A DNA stretch of 64,000 nt from Rhizobiaceae bacterium (GTDB lineage: Bacteria > Pseudomonadota > Alphaproteobacteria > Rhizobiales > Rhizobiaceae). This document shows, piece after piece, positions 28,653-37,926 of the stretch. A program made the position numbers and the translations under genes. Each line of letters begins with the position of its first letter. The first letter of the stretch is position 1. The stretch is from assembly GCA_017643025.1 (NCBI GenBank), contig JAEPOG010000006.1:248001-312000 (forward strand), written 5' to 3'. Below the pieces are notes generated by a model that was given only the letters and a program-made list of their open reading frames with translations, was not told the origin of the DNA and ran no database searches.

Positions 28653-30038
28653 GTGAGGTGGGTTGTGTTCCCAGTCCGTCGGAGTTTCGCTGGAGTCTTT
28701 GCGCTTGCCCTCGCGCTGACCTTGTCGGCGCCTGTTTCCGCCGAAACCATATCGGGCGCGCTGGCCAAGGCCTATCGCAACAATTCGAGCCTCAATTCGC
28801 AGCGCGCCGGAACGCGGGTCACCGACGAAAATGTGGCAATTGCGAAGTCGGGCTACCGGCCAACCATCGGCGCTTCCAGCGGTCTGACATTTTCGCGCAC
28901 GTCCGCGGGCGGTGGACGCTCCATTACATCCGGCTCGTTCGGCATCGAGATCAACCAGATGATCTTCGACGGCTTCCAGACGAGGAACAACGTTCTGGCC
29001 GCCGAAGCCAATGTTCGCGCCTCGCAGCAGGCGCTGCGCAACACGGTGCAGAATACGCTGTTTGATGCGGCATCCGCCTATATGGATGTCATTCGCGACC
29101 GTCAGATCGCTGCGTTGCGCCAGCGCAATCTCGAATTCCTCGAGGAACAGGTGCGCGCCGCGCGCTCGCGCTTCGAAGTGGGCGAGGGCACCCGCACCGA
29201 CGTTGCGCAGGCCGAGGCCGTGCGGCAGTCGGCGATTGCCCAGCTCAGCGCCGCGCGGGCCCAGGTGCTGGCAAGCGAAGCACTCTACCGCCAGATCATC
29301 GGCGAAGACCCGGGCAGCCTCAGCGGCGCCGCGCCGCTGTCGCATCTGCTGCCTCGCTCGGTGGACGAGGGCTTTAACATCGCATTGGCATCACATCCGG
29401 CCATCATGGCTTCGGAGCATTTGGTCGATGCCGCGGCGTTTACCGTCAAGTCGAGCGAAGGTGCGCTGCTGCCGCGTCTTTCGGCATCGGCCGGCGTCAG
29501 CCGCAGCTTCACCAACGGCGTGCCCGCATCGCCGACCGACGGCGCGTCCACGTCCGCATCCATTGGTGCAGCGCTGACCGTGCCGATCTATCAGGGTGGC
29601 CGCGCATCGGCGACCGTACGGCGTTCCAAGGAATCGCTCGGTCAGGCGCGCATCAATGTCGATGTCAGCCGCGACCAGGTGCGGGCCGCCGTCGCCTCGG
29701 CCTGGGCGCAATATCAGGCGTCGCGCGAATCCGTCGCTGCCAACCGCGAGGTCGTCGCCGCTGGCCAGCTCGCGCTCAACGGCGTCATCGAAGAGCGCAA
29801 TGTCGGCCAGCGCACGACGCTGGACGTACTCAACGCGCAGGCCGACGTAAACGCTGCGCAGATCAACCTGGCCAGTTCTGAGCGCGACGTGGTGGTGGCG
29901 AGCTACGCCATACTGTCTGCGGTGGGTCGTCTGACCGTCGGTCAACTCGGGCTTGGCGTCGAGGAATACGACCCCGAAGAGCATTTCCTGGCCGTCAAGG
30001 ATAAGTGGTTCGGGCTCAGGACGCCTGACGGCCGCTGA
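28653..30038 (+). CDS. tolC: TolC-family outer-membrane channel protein
   Basis: With the GTG start at 28653 the product is 461 residues: a signal peptide ending SAPVSA, then two repeats of the outer-membrane efflux domain. Typical features are ALAKAYRNNSSLNSQRAGTR, RNLEFLEEQVRAARSRFEVGEGTRTDVAQAEA and the second-repeat counterpart IEERNVGQRTTLDVLNAQADVNAAQ. It forms the trimeric exit duct for type I secretion and RND efflux. A GTG at 28623 would add ten residues before the signal. Position between pcm and the PopZ-like gene matches rhizobial order. Confidence 0.92.
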   Translation: MRWVVFPVRRSFAGVFALALALTLSAPVSAETISGALAKAYRNNSSLNSQRAGTRVTDENVAIAKSGYRPTIGASSGLTFSRTSAGGGRSITSGSFGIEINQMIFDGFQTRNNVLAAEANVRASQQALRNTVQNTLFDAASAYMDVIRDRQIAALRQRNLEFLEEQVRAARSRFEVGEGTRTDVAQAEAVRQSAIAQLSAARAQVLASEALYRQIIGEDPGSLSGAAPLSHLLPRSVDEGFNIALASHPAIMASEHLVDAAAFTVKSSEGALLPRLSASAGVSRSFTNGVPASPTDGASTSASIGAALTVPIYQGGRASATVRRSKESLGQARINVDVSRDQVRAAVASAWAQYQASRESVAANREVVAAGQLALNGVIEERNVGQRTTLDVLNAQADVNAAQINLASSERDVVVASYAILSAVGRLTVGQLGLGVEEYDPEEHFLAVKDKWFGLRTPDGR

Positions 30039-30067
30039 TTGTCGACACATTGCCGGCAAATTCCACG

Positions 30068-30089
30068 ATCCGGGCGCTCCAGCCCGGAT
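30068..30089 (+). terminator. possible terminator hairpin after tolC
   Basis: An 8-bp perfect stem (ATCCGGGC/GCCCGGAT) encloses a six-base loop 30 bases after the tolC stop. The T-run is weak (TTACTG). Confidence 0.4.
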
Positions 30090-30226
30090 TACTGTGTGCA
30101 ATGGACGATTTATTCCTTCGTACGGATTAATTCGCGGCTATCATTTCGCTACGCTGCCCTTGATTCGGATGCCCGAGACAGGCAGCGTCCGAACGGGGCG
30201 GACAACGAGAGGCGGCGAGGCGGACA

Positions 30227-30886
30227 ATGGCACAGGCGAGCAGCGTTCCGGCGCGCGAACCGTCGATGGAAGAGATCCTCGCGTCGATTCGTCGGATAAT
30301 CGAGGATAGCGACAACGCGCATAGCCCGGCTTCGGCCGGGGCAAATACCAACGAAGCAATCCCGGCCGAGCAGGCGCCTGCGGAGGATTTCGGTTCCGGC
30401 GAGGTGGAGGCGTTCCGGTCAGAACTGTCTGCCATGGATCAGGAGACCGAGCCGGCCGAAGCCCAGGCTGAAGTCGAGGCTTATGCAGCTCCCGAATCGG
30501 CGCCCGAGTTCCAGGAACCGGCCACTCCAGAGCCGGAACAAGCACCCTTGGCCAGCGAGCCGCCCGCGCCGGAAGAGCCTGCGACCGCTCAGCCCGCTGT
30601 CGCCTACGAGCCACCGGCCAGCCGGGATGCACATCACACCCAGCGCGATGAGCCGGCGTCGGCCCGTACGTCAATCATCTCAGAGACTGCCGGACGGCAG
30701 GTAGCAGCCGCATTTGAGGAGCTGTCCGACGCGTTTGCTTCCAGTCAGCAGCGCAGCTTCGATGACATCGCCGAGGAACTGATGCGGCCGATGCTGCAGG
30801 AATGGCTGGACAACAACCTGCCGGTGCTCGTCGAGCGTCTGGTGCGCGAGGAAATCGAGCGCGTCGCCCGCGGCGGATCGCGCTAG
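30227..30886 (+). CDS. popZ: PopZ family protein (DUF2497), polar organiser-like
   Basis: This 219-residue protein has the PopZ/DUF2497 pattern: a conserved N-terminal helix (SMEEILASIRRIIED), a long disordered Pro/Glu/Ala-rich middle (about 30-145), and a conserved C-terminal helical block (EELMRPMLQEWLDNNLPVLVERLVREEIERVAR). In Caulobacter and Agrobacterium PopZ self-assembles at cell poles and recruits division and chromosome-anchoring proteins. It lies between tolC and valS, the usual rhizobial place. Confidence 0.88.
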   Translation: MAQASSVPAREPSMEEILASIRRIIEDSDNAHSPASAGANTNEAIPAEQAPAEDFGSGEVEAFRSELSAMDQETEPAEAQAEVEAYAAPESAPEFQEPATPEPEQAPLASEPPAPEEPATAQPAVAYEPPASRDAHHTQRDEPASARTSIISETAGRQVAAAFEELSDAFASSQQRSFDDIAEELMRPMLQEWLDNNLPVLVERLVREEIERVARGGSR

Positions 30887-31016
30887 CCTCTCACTGGCAA
30901 GTTGCCATCGCTGCGCGCGGTCGCGGCTGCGTTGGCGCGACATCTCCCCTGATTGACTTGCCTCGACCGTTCCGGTTTACACCGGCGCGACGAATTCCCG
31001 ACATTCCGGATCATCG

Positions 31017-33887
31017 ATGCTCGACAAGACCTACGACGCCCAGACCGTAGAACCCAGGATTGCGAAGCTGTGGGAGGAGGCCGATGCCTTTCGCGCCGGC
31101 GCGGGTTCAAGGCCGGGAGCCGACCCCTACACGATCGTCATCCCGCCGCCCAACGTCACCGGCTCGCTGCATATGGGCCACGCGCTCAACAACACGCTGC
31201 AGGACATCCTGATCAGGTTCGAGCGCATGCGCGGCAAGAATGTTCTGTGGCAGCCGGGCATGGACCATGCCGGTATCGCCACGCAGATGGTGGTCGAGCG
31301 GCAGCTCATGGAAAAGCAGATCCACCGCCGCACGCTCGGCCGCGAAGCCTTCATCGACAAGGTGTGGGAGTGGAAGGGCGAGTCCGGAGGGGCCATCCTC
31401 AACCAGCTCAAGCGGCTTGGCGCCTCGTGCGACTGGAGCCGCGAGCGCTTCACCATGGACGAGGGCCTGTCGAAGGCGGTCATTGAGGTCTTCGTCAGCC
31501 TCTACCGCGAAGGCCTGATTTACCGCGGCAAGCGGCTGGTGAATTGGGACCCCGAATTCGAAACCGCCATCTCCGACCTCGAAGTCGAGAACGTCGAAGT
31601 CGACGGCCATATGTGGCACTTCAAATACCCGCTGGCCGGCGGCGCGACCTATGAATATGTCGAAAAGGATGCCGACGGTAACGTCACGCTGCGCGAGACG
31701 CGCGACTACATCTCCATAGCGACCACGCGGCCCGAGACCATGCTGGGCGACGGCGCCGTTGCCGTGCATCCCTCGGACGAGCGCTACAAGCCAATCGTCG
31801 GCATGCTGTGCGAGATTCCTGTCGGGCCGAAGGAACACCGTCGCCTGATCCCGATCATCACCGACGAATATCCGGACCCCGATTTCGGCTCGGGCGCGGT
31901 CAAGATCACCGGCGCGCACGACTTCAACGACTACGGCGTTGCCGAGCGCAATGGCATCCCGATGTACCGGCTGATGGACACCAAGGCCGCGCTGCGGTCG
32001 GACGGCGAGCCATATGCCGTGGAAGCCGCGAAGGCAGCCGAGATCGTCAAGTCGGGCGACACGCCGGACATGAACGTCGTCGATGCGATCAACCTCGTGC
32101 CGGATCAGTATCGCGGGCTCGACCGCTTCGAGGCCCGCAAGCGCGTCGTTGCCGACATCGATGCCGAAGGCCTGATGATCGGCGTCGAAGACAAGAAGGT
32201 GATGCAGCCGTTCGGCGACAGGTCGCAGGTGGTCATTGAGCCGATGCTGACCGACCAGTGGTTCGCCGACGCCGCGACTCTCGCCAGACCGGCGATCGAG
32301 AGCGTGCGCGAGGGGCGCACCAACTTTGTCCCCAAGAACTGGGAAAAGACCTATTTCGACTGGATGGAAAACATCCAGCCCTGGTGCATCTCGCGCCAGC
32401 TCTGGTGGGGCCACCAGATTCCTGCCTGGTACGGACCGGACGGCCATGTCTTCGTCGCCAAGACGGAGAAGGAGGCGCTGGACGATGCCGTCGAATATTA
32501 CCTCGCGGTCGACACCCCCTGGAAAAGCTGGGTCGAGGAGAAGCTCGAGAACTTCAAGCCCGGCGAGATCCTGACGCGTGACGAGGACGTGCTCGACACG
32601 TGGTTCTCGTCTGCGTTGTGGCCATTCTCGACGCTCGGCTGGCCGGACGAAACGCCAGAGCTGAAGACCTACTACCAGACAGATGTTCTGGTGACCGGCT
32701 TCGACATCATCTTCTTCTGGGTCGCCCGGATGATGATGATGGGCCTTCACTTCATGGACGAGGAGCCCTTCCACACCGTCTATGTCCACGCGCTGGTCCG
32801 CGACAAGAACGGCGCCAAGATGTCGAAGTCCAAGGGCAACGTCATCGACCCGCTGGAACTCATCGACGAGTATAGCGCCGACGCGCTCCGCTTTACGCTG
32901 GCGATCATGGCCGCGCAGGGCAGGGACGTGAAACTCGACCCCGCCCGCGTCGCCGGCTACCGCAATTTCGGCACCAAGCTCTGGAACGCGACGCGCTTCG
33001 GCGAAATGAACGGCATGAAGCGCGATCCGGACTTCCATCCCGAAAGCGCCACGCTCACCGTCAACCGCTGGATACTCACCGAGTTGTCGCGAACCGTGCA
33101 GGCGGTGACGGAAGGCATCGAAGCATACAAGTTCAACGAGGCCGCCGGCGCTGCCTACCGTTTTGTCTGGAACCTGTTCTGCGACTGGTATCTGGAGCTG
33201 TTGAAGCCGGTCTTTGCCGGCAATGACGAGAACGCCAAGGCAGAAAGCCAGGCGGTGTCGGCCTTCGTGCTCGACGAAATCTACAAGCTGCTCAACCCGT
33301 TCATGCCATTCATGACGGAAGAGCTCTGGCAGGCGACTGCGGGCGAAGCCGGCAGGGACACTTTGCTCTGCCACGCCGGCTGGCCGCAGCCGGGTCTAGC
33401 CGACGATGCCGCTGCCTCCGAGATCAACTGGCTGGTCGATCTCGTCACCGGTTTGCGCTCCGTCCGTGCGGAGATGAATGTCCCGCCCTCGGCCACGGCC
33501 CCGCTGGTTATGGTCGGCGCGTCGGCGGAGACGCGGGAGCGCGCAGCGCGTCACGATTTGGCGATCCGGCGTCTTGCCCGCGCCAGCGAGGTCGGCTTCG
33601 CCGACGAGGCGCCGCGCGGCTCGGCGCAGATCGTCGTCGGCGAGGCAACCGCCTGCCTCCCGCTCGGCGACCTGATCGACCTCGATGCGGAGGCCGCGAG
33701 GCTCAAGCGCGAGATCGAGCGCAATGCCGGCGAGGTCGCGCGCATCGAGAAGAAGCTCGGCAATGAGAAATTCGTCGCCAATGCGCCGGCCGAGGTGGTC
33801 GAAGCCGACCGCGAGAAGCTGGCGGAACTCGTCGAGGCGGGCGCAAGGCTGGAACTGGCGCTCGGACGCGTCCGCGCCGCAAGTTAA
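31017..33887 (+). CDS. valS: valine--tRNA ligase
   Basis: This 956-residue class I synthetase charges tRNA(Val). The HIGH motif is HMGH in PPNVTGSLHMGHALNNTL. The CP1 editing domain spans about 190-400, with TTRPETMLGDGAVAVHP. The KMSKS motif is in GAKMSKSKGNVIDPLE. A C-terminal coiled coil (about residues 880-950) typical of ValRS closes the protein. Length is normal. The large minus-strand open frame inside it is a shadow. Confidence 0.97.
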   Translation: MLDKTYDAQTVEPRIAKLWEEADAFRAGAGSRPGADPYTIVIPPPNVTGSLHMGHALNNTLQDILIRFERMRGKNVLWQPGMDHAGIATQMVVERQLMEKQIHRRTLGREAFIDKVWEWKGESGGAILNQLKRLGASCDWSRERFTMDEGLSKAVIEVFVSLYREGLIYRGKRLVNWDPEFETAISDLEVENVEVDGHMWHFKYPLAGGATYEYVEKDADGNVTLRETRDYISIATTRPETMLGDGAVAVHPSDERYKPIVGMLCEIPVGPKEHRRLIPIITDEYPDPDFGSGAVKITGAHDFNDYGVAERNGIPMYRLMDTKAALRSDGEPYAVEAAKAAEIVKSGDTPDMNVVDAINLVPDQYRGLDRFEARKRVVADIDAEGLMIGVEDKKVMQPFGDRSQVVIEPMLTDQWFADAATLARPAIESVREGRTNFVPKNWEKTYFDWMENIQPWCISRQLWWGHQIPAWYGPDGHVFVAKTEKEALDDAVEYYLAVDTPWKSWVEEKLENFKPGEILTRDEDVLDTWFSSALWPFSTLGWPDETPELKTYYQTDVLVTGFDIIFFWVARMMMMGLHFMDEEPFHTVYVHALVRDKNGAKMSKSKGNVIDPLELIDEYSADALRFTLAIMAAQGRDVKLDPARVAGYRNFGTKLWNATRFGEMNGMKRDPDFHPESATLTVNRWILTELSRTVQAVTEGIEAYKFNEAAGAAYRFVWNLFCDWYLELLKPVFAGNDENAKAESQAVSAFVLDEIYKLLNPFMPFMTEELWQATAGEAGRDTLLCHAGWPQPGLADDAAASEINWLVDLVTGLRSVRAEMNVPPSATAPLVMVGASAETRERAARHDLAIRRLARASEVGFADEAPRGSAQIVVGEATACLPLGDLIDLDAEAARLKREIERNAGEVARIEKKLGNEKFVANAPAEVVEADREKLAELVEAGARLELALGRVRAAS

Positions 33888-34045
33888 CGCGCCTTCACTA
33901 TTTGTGACGATTTAGCAACAGTCGATGGAAGAACCACGCGCTTAGGGCCAACTGGGCGAATTTGCCCATTTCCCGCCATAAACCACGCGCACCCGAATGC
34001 CACATGGGAGGGCGGCGAAATTGTGAGAGCCACCCGGGCGTGGAA

Positions 34046-34879
34046 ATGCGGTTCAGAGCTGGAATGAGAGCGTTGGCGCGCGAAAGTGTGTCGGTTGGTG
34101 GATTGAGCAGCGTGGTCGCTGCCATTGCCATTGTTGTTGCTACGGCGGTTCCCGCCGCCGCACTGGACGAGAGGTCGGTAACGGTTGCGCCGGAGCGCAG
34201 CCCTCAGGCCGTCTTCCGCTTTGGGTTCACCGCCTACAAGCAGGGCCACATGGACCAGGCCGTCGAGGCCTATCGCTACGCCGCGGAGAATGGCCAGCTC
34301 GGCGCCCGCTGGAAGCTCGCGCGCATGTATGCCGAAGGCGACGGCGTGCCGCGGGACGACTACGAGGCGTTCAAATTCTACGCCGAGATCGCACGCCAGG
34401 ATGTTGAGCTCGGCTCGCCCGACGAACCATACGTCTCCGATGCTCTGGTTGCCCTGGCGGGCTATATGCGTCGGGGCATTGACGGAACGCCAGTACGGGC
34501 CAATTTGTCGGCGGCTCAGGACTACTACATGCGCGCCGCCGCTACCTACCGCAATCCGGTCGCCCAGTATGAGATCGGACGTATGTTCCTCCAGGGCGAG
34601 GGCGTTCGTCAGAACGTCCGCCAAGCCGGCCGCTGGTTGCAGCTTGCCGCCGACAAGGGCCACGCCGGCGCACAGGCCACGCTCGGCAACCTGCTCTTCC
34701 AGGACGGCAAGGTGGTCCAGGGGCTGGCGATGATGACCGCGGCCCTCGAGCGCGCCAAGAGCTCGGATACCGAGTGGATCAGGCCTATGCAGGAAGAGGC
34801 GTTTGCCCTTGCCGGCGAGGCCGACAGGCGCACCGCGATCGCGCTGGCCGACGACCTTCTGAATCGGCCGACCCACTAG
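34046..34879 (+). CDS. exoR: ExoR, periplasmic Sel1-repeat repressor of ExoS/ChvI
   Basis: This 277-residue protein has a signal peptide ending near AVPAAALDE and several Sel1-like repeats, including ARWKLARMYAEGDGVPRDDYEAFKFY and AQYEIGRMFLQGEGVRQN. In Sinorhizobium and Agrobacterium ExoR is secreted and holds the sensor kinase ExoS inactive, so it controls exopolysaccharide, motility and the shift to host or acid conditions. The ATG at 34046 gives a normal signal peptide. Its stop codon overlaps that of the convergent gene at a CTAG. Confidence 0.87.
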   Translation: MRFRAGMRALARESVSVGGLSSVVAAIAIVVATAVPAAALDERSVTVAPERSPQAVFRFGFTAYKQGHMDQAVEAYRYAAENGQLGARWKLARMYAEGDGVPRDDYEAFKFYAEIARQDVELGSPDEPYVSDALVALAGYMRRGIDGTPVRANLSAAQDYYMRAAATYRNPVAQYEIGRMFLQGEGVRQNVRQAGRWLQLAADKGHAGAQATLGNLLFQDGKVVQGLAMMTAALERAKSSDTEWIRPMQEEAFALAGEADRRTAIALADDLLNRPTH

Positions 34880-35199
34880 TCGACTATTGCGATTTTCGTA
34901 CCGTGCTTGTGGTGCGCGTGGCCGTCATGCGGTGCATGATGATCCACGGACGCCACGATCTGTGACTGCTGGGTGTCGTCGAACCCGACCGGGCAGGAGT
35001 CCTGCAGCTTGGTCCATGATGAGTTGTTGAGCACCATGCTGCAGCGGGCAAGTTGATCGCCGCTCGGCAGGCTGATGCAGGCGACCTCTCCGACGACGAA
35101 ACGCTTGCCGCCGGCGACGCATTGGCAGTCTGCCCGTGCCGCGGTCGTTGGACCCAGCATCAGGGCGGCAAGCGCTAGGCTCGGCCAAACCCACCTCAT
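34876..35199 (-). CDS. small secreted Cys- and His-rich protein
   Basis: The 107-residue product has a signal peptide (LALAALMLGPTTAARA), a compact region with four cysteines (CQC, AC, RC and SC segments) and a His-rich C-terminus (DHHAPHDGHAHHKHG), which could bind metal. No named family was recognised. It converges with exoR, and the two stop codons overlap in a CTAG. Confidence 0.7.
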   Translation of the reverse strand: MRWVWPSLALAALMLGPTTAARADCQCVAGGKRFVVGEVACISLPSGDQLARCSMVLNNSSWTKLQDSCPVGFDDTQQSQIVASVDHHAPHDGHAHHKHGTKIAIVD

Positions 35200-35275
35200 C
35201 CGGAAACGATAGCACAGCGGAGCCGTTCGGTCACGCCTCTTGGATCAGCCGGGAACGCTGGGTTGGTCCACCCGT

Positions 35276-36082
35276 CTAGGCTGCCTCATAGGCCAGATCG
35301 GCGATTACCGGCACGTGGTCCGACGGTTTTTCCCAGGCGCGCACGCGCTTGTCGACGGAGGTTGCACGCAGATTGTCCGCTGCTTCCGGTGATAGCATCA
35401 GATGGTCGATGCGGATGCCGTTGTTCTTTTGCCAGGCGCCGGCCTGATAGTCCCAGAACGTGTAGATGCCGGGCGAGTCGCTGCAAACGCGAACCGCATC
35501 GGTGAAGCCAAGCGATTCCAGCTTGCGCAGCGCGCCCCGGCTCTCGGGCTGGAACAGGGCGTCATTCACCCACACTTCCGGGTTCTTGGCGTCTTCAGGC
35601 TGCGGGATGACATTGTAGTCACCGGCAAGCACCAGCGGTTCTTCGAGCATGAGTCGGTCCGCCGACCAGGCTTCGAACCGCGCCATCCAGCCGAGCTTGT
35701 AGGGGAACTTGTCCGAACCGACTGGGTTGCCGTTGGGCAGATAGAGCGAAACCACGCGCAGCGCCGTTGGCCTTCCCTTGGCGTCGCGGACGGAGAAGAC
35801 ACCCTCCATGAACCGCGCCTGCTCGTCGCCATCGTCGCCCGGCAGCCTGCGGTTGACCTCGTCGAAGCGCATCTTCGACAGGATCGCGACGCCGTTGAAA
35901 CCCTTCTGGCCATGCGTTTCGACATGATAGCCGAGAGCCTCTATCTCGAAGCGCGGGAAATTCTCGTCGACCGACTTGATCTCCTGCATGCAGACAATGT
36001 CGGGCGAGGCATCGGAGAGCCACTGGATGAGATTGTCGATGCGGGCGCGCACGCCGTTGATGTTCCAGGTCGCAATTTTCAT
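35276..36082 (-). CDS. xthA: exodeoxyribonuclease III (AP endonuclease)
   Basis: This 268-residue endonuclease/exonuclease/phosphatase-fold enzyme has MKIATWNINGVRAR at the start, the metal-binding Glu in CMQEIKS, GDYNVIP with the catalytic Asp and Asn, and DHVPVIADL with the catalytic Asp-His at the end. It cuts DNA at abasic sites in base excision repair. Length is standard. It lies upstream of erpA on the same map side, a common rhizobial arrangement. Confidence 0.95.
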   Translation of the reverse strand: MKIATWNINGVRARIDNLIQWLSDASPDIVCMQEIKSVDENFPRFEIEALGYHVETHGQKGFNGVAILSKMRFDEVNRRLPGDDGDEQARFMEGVFSVRDAKGRPTALRVVSLYLPNGNPVGSDKFPYKLGWMARFEAWSADRLMLEEPLVLAGDYNVIPQPEDAKNPEVWVNDALFQPESRGALRKLESLGFTDAVRVCSDSPGIYTFWDYQAGAWQKNNGIRIDHLMLSPEAADNLRATSVDKRVRAWEKPSDHVPVIADLAYEAA

Positions 36083-36229
36083 TGATGCCTTGCCGCGGGT
36101 GGATGGCTGTAGAGCGCAGGACGAGCATTCGTGTCTGCGTCACTCATCTATGCAGAATGCAGCGCCGATGAGAAGGCTTCGCCCCAGCGTCAACTGACGC
36201 CTGGCGGAAGATGCCGTGTTGGCGGCAGC

Positions 36230-36589
36230 CTAGATCGAGAAGCTGGTGCCGCAGCCGCAGGACGCCACGGCGTTCGGGTTGCGGATCTGGAAGGACTGGC
36301 CGATCAGGTCGTCGACGAAGTCGATCACCGAGCCGCCCATATAGACCAGCGACAGATCGTCGATGAGGACGGTCGCTCCATCCTTTTCGATCACGATGTC
36401 GTCGTCGTTGCGCTCGTCGGTGAGGTCGAACTTGTACGAGAAGCCCGAGCAGCCGCCGCCCTCGACTGAAACGCGCAAGGCATTCTTGCCGGGCTCGCCG
36501 GCCAGCACGGAAACGATGCGCTTCGCAGCGGCATCGCTGATTTCCACTGATTTCATGGCGGTCTTCGCGTCGGCACCCATCGCCGTCAC
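36230..36589 (-). CDS. erpA: iron-sulfur cluster insertion protein (ErpA/HesB/IscA family)
   Basis: This 119-residue A-type carrier has the three conserved cysteines: one in [11 protein letters not shown] and two in the C-terminal CGCGTSFSI. It receives Fe-S clusters from scaffolds and hands them to apoproteins. The start at 36589 includes a short N-terminal extension; an internal ATG at 36556 is possible. It is divergent from the dGTPase gene, about 70 bases apart. Confidence 0.93.
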   Translation of the reverse strand: MTAMGADAKTAMKSVEISDAAAKRIVSVLAGEPGKNALRVSVEGGGCSGFSYKFDLTDERNDDDIVIEKDGATVLIDDLSLVYMGGSVIDFVDDLIGQSFQIRNPNAVASCGCGTSFSI

Positions 36590-36660
36590 CTTGCGTTCGT
36601 GTTCGGCTCATAGGTATGAAGCGGCCAGGGGCAAGTCAACCGGCAGCGGTATTGACGGAA

Positions 36661-37881
36661 ATGAGCGCGAGCGGCGACCTGACGGGCATTGGCTTCGGCT
36701 ATCGGCCGCGGGCGGCCTATGCCACCGACCCTGCGAGAACGCGCGGCCGGCTCGAACAGGAACCGGAAAGCCCGACCCGTACGCCCTTCCAGCGCGACCG
36801 CGACCGCATCATCCATTCGACCGCGTTCCGCCGCCTGAAACACAAGACGCAGGTCTTTATCGCCCATGAGGGCGACCACTACCGCACGCGACTGACACAT
36901 TCGATCGAGGTGGCACAGATCGCCCGCGCTCTGGCCCGCGCGCTGCTGTGCGACGAGGACCTGGCCGAGGCCGTGGCCCTCGTCCACGATTTCGGCCACA
37001 CGCCATTCGGCCACACCGGCGAGGACGCGCTCAACGAGAAGATGGCGCCGTGGGGCGGCTTCGACCACAACGCCCAGTCGCTGCGTGTGGTCACCCGGCT
37101 GGAGCGCCGCTATGCCGAGTTCGACGGGCTCAATCTGAGCTGGGAAACGCTGGAGGGTTTGGTCAAGCACAACGGCCCACTCACTGACGCGGACGGGAAC
37201 GGCCTGAAGGGACCGCTTCCGCAGCCGATCCGCGACTACAACGAACTCGACGATCTGGAACTGTCGCGTTTCGCCGGTGTGGAGGCGCAATGCGCCGCAA
37301 TCGCAGATGATATCGCCTACAACGCGCACGACATCGATGACGGGCTGCGCTCCGGCCTCTTGACCCTGGACATGCTGGAAGATGTGCCTCTGACCGGGGG
37401 CCTGCTTGCAGAGGTTCGGGCGAAATACCCGCATCTCGATGCTGTCCGCGTTGGGCACGAGATCGTGCGCCGCCAGATCACCGCCATGGTCGAGGATGTG
37501 ATCGTCAATTCGAAGGCGAGACTGGCCTTGCTCGCCCCGCAAAGCGTCGAGGATGTACGCGCGGCGTCGGAAACGATGGTCACGTTCTCGCCGGAGATGG
37601 CGAAGTCGGAAAAGACGTTGAAGCGCTTTCTCTATGCCAATCTCTACCGCAGCCCGGCGGTGATGAAGGTCCGCGCGAATGCGGAGCGCGTCGTCGCCGA
37701 GCTGTTCGATGCCTATTACGCCGACCCGCGTCAGATGCCCGAGGGCTGGCGGGAAGGGCTGGATCGGGCCGAGGAGCGCATCCGGGCGCGCAGTGTGGCG
37801 GACTTCCTTGCGGGTATGACCGATACCTATGCGCTGAAAGAGCACCAGCGCCTGTTTGACCGTACGCCCGAATTGGTCTAG
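36661..37881 (+). CDS. deoxyguanosinetriphosphate triphosphohydrolase-like protein (HD domain)
   Basis: From ATG 36661 the product is 406 residues. The HD site appears as [20 protein letters not shown] and [20 protein letters not shown], with further metal-site residues in [15 protein letters not shown]. The N-terminal [21 protein letters not shown] is a hallmark of the dGTPase family, which removes triphosphate from dNTPs. An upstream ATG at 36616 would add 15 residues. It is followed by argS, as is usual in this order. Confidence 0.92.
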   Translation: MSASGDLTGIGFGYRPRAAYATDPARTRGRLEQEPESPTRTPFQRDRDRIIHSTAFRRLKHKTQVFIAHEGDHYRTRLTHSIEVAQIARALARALLCDEDLAEAVALVHDFGHTPFGHTGEDALNEKMAPWGGFDHNAQSLRVVTRLERRYAEFDGLNLSWETLEGLVKHNGPLTDADGNGLKGPLPQPIRDYNELDDLELSRFAGVEAQCAAIADDIAYNAHDIDDGLRSGLLTLDMLEDVPLTGGLLAEVRAKYPHLDAVRVGHEIVRRQITAMVEDVIVNSKARLALLAPQSVEDVRAASETMVTFSPEMAKSEKTLKRFLYANLYRSPAVMKVRANAERVVAELFDAYYADPRQMPEGWREGLDRAEERIRARSVADFLAGMTDTYALKEHQRLFDRTPELV

Positions 37882-37926
37882 GGCGAGCCGCTTTCCGCGC
37901 TGCGGCCGAATTTCTGGACTATTGCC

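Noticed and set aside
31107..33374. 755-residue open frame on the minus strand
   Set aside because: It lies wholly inside valS in antisense, has His/Arg/Asp-rich composition typical of shadow frames in GC-rich DNA and matches no family.
33953..33968. Possible terminator after valS
   Set aside because: Only a five-base stem (TGGGC/GCCCA) with no T-run; it may be chance.
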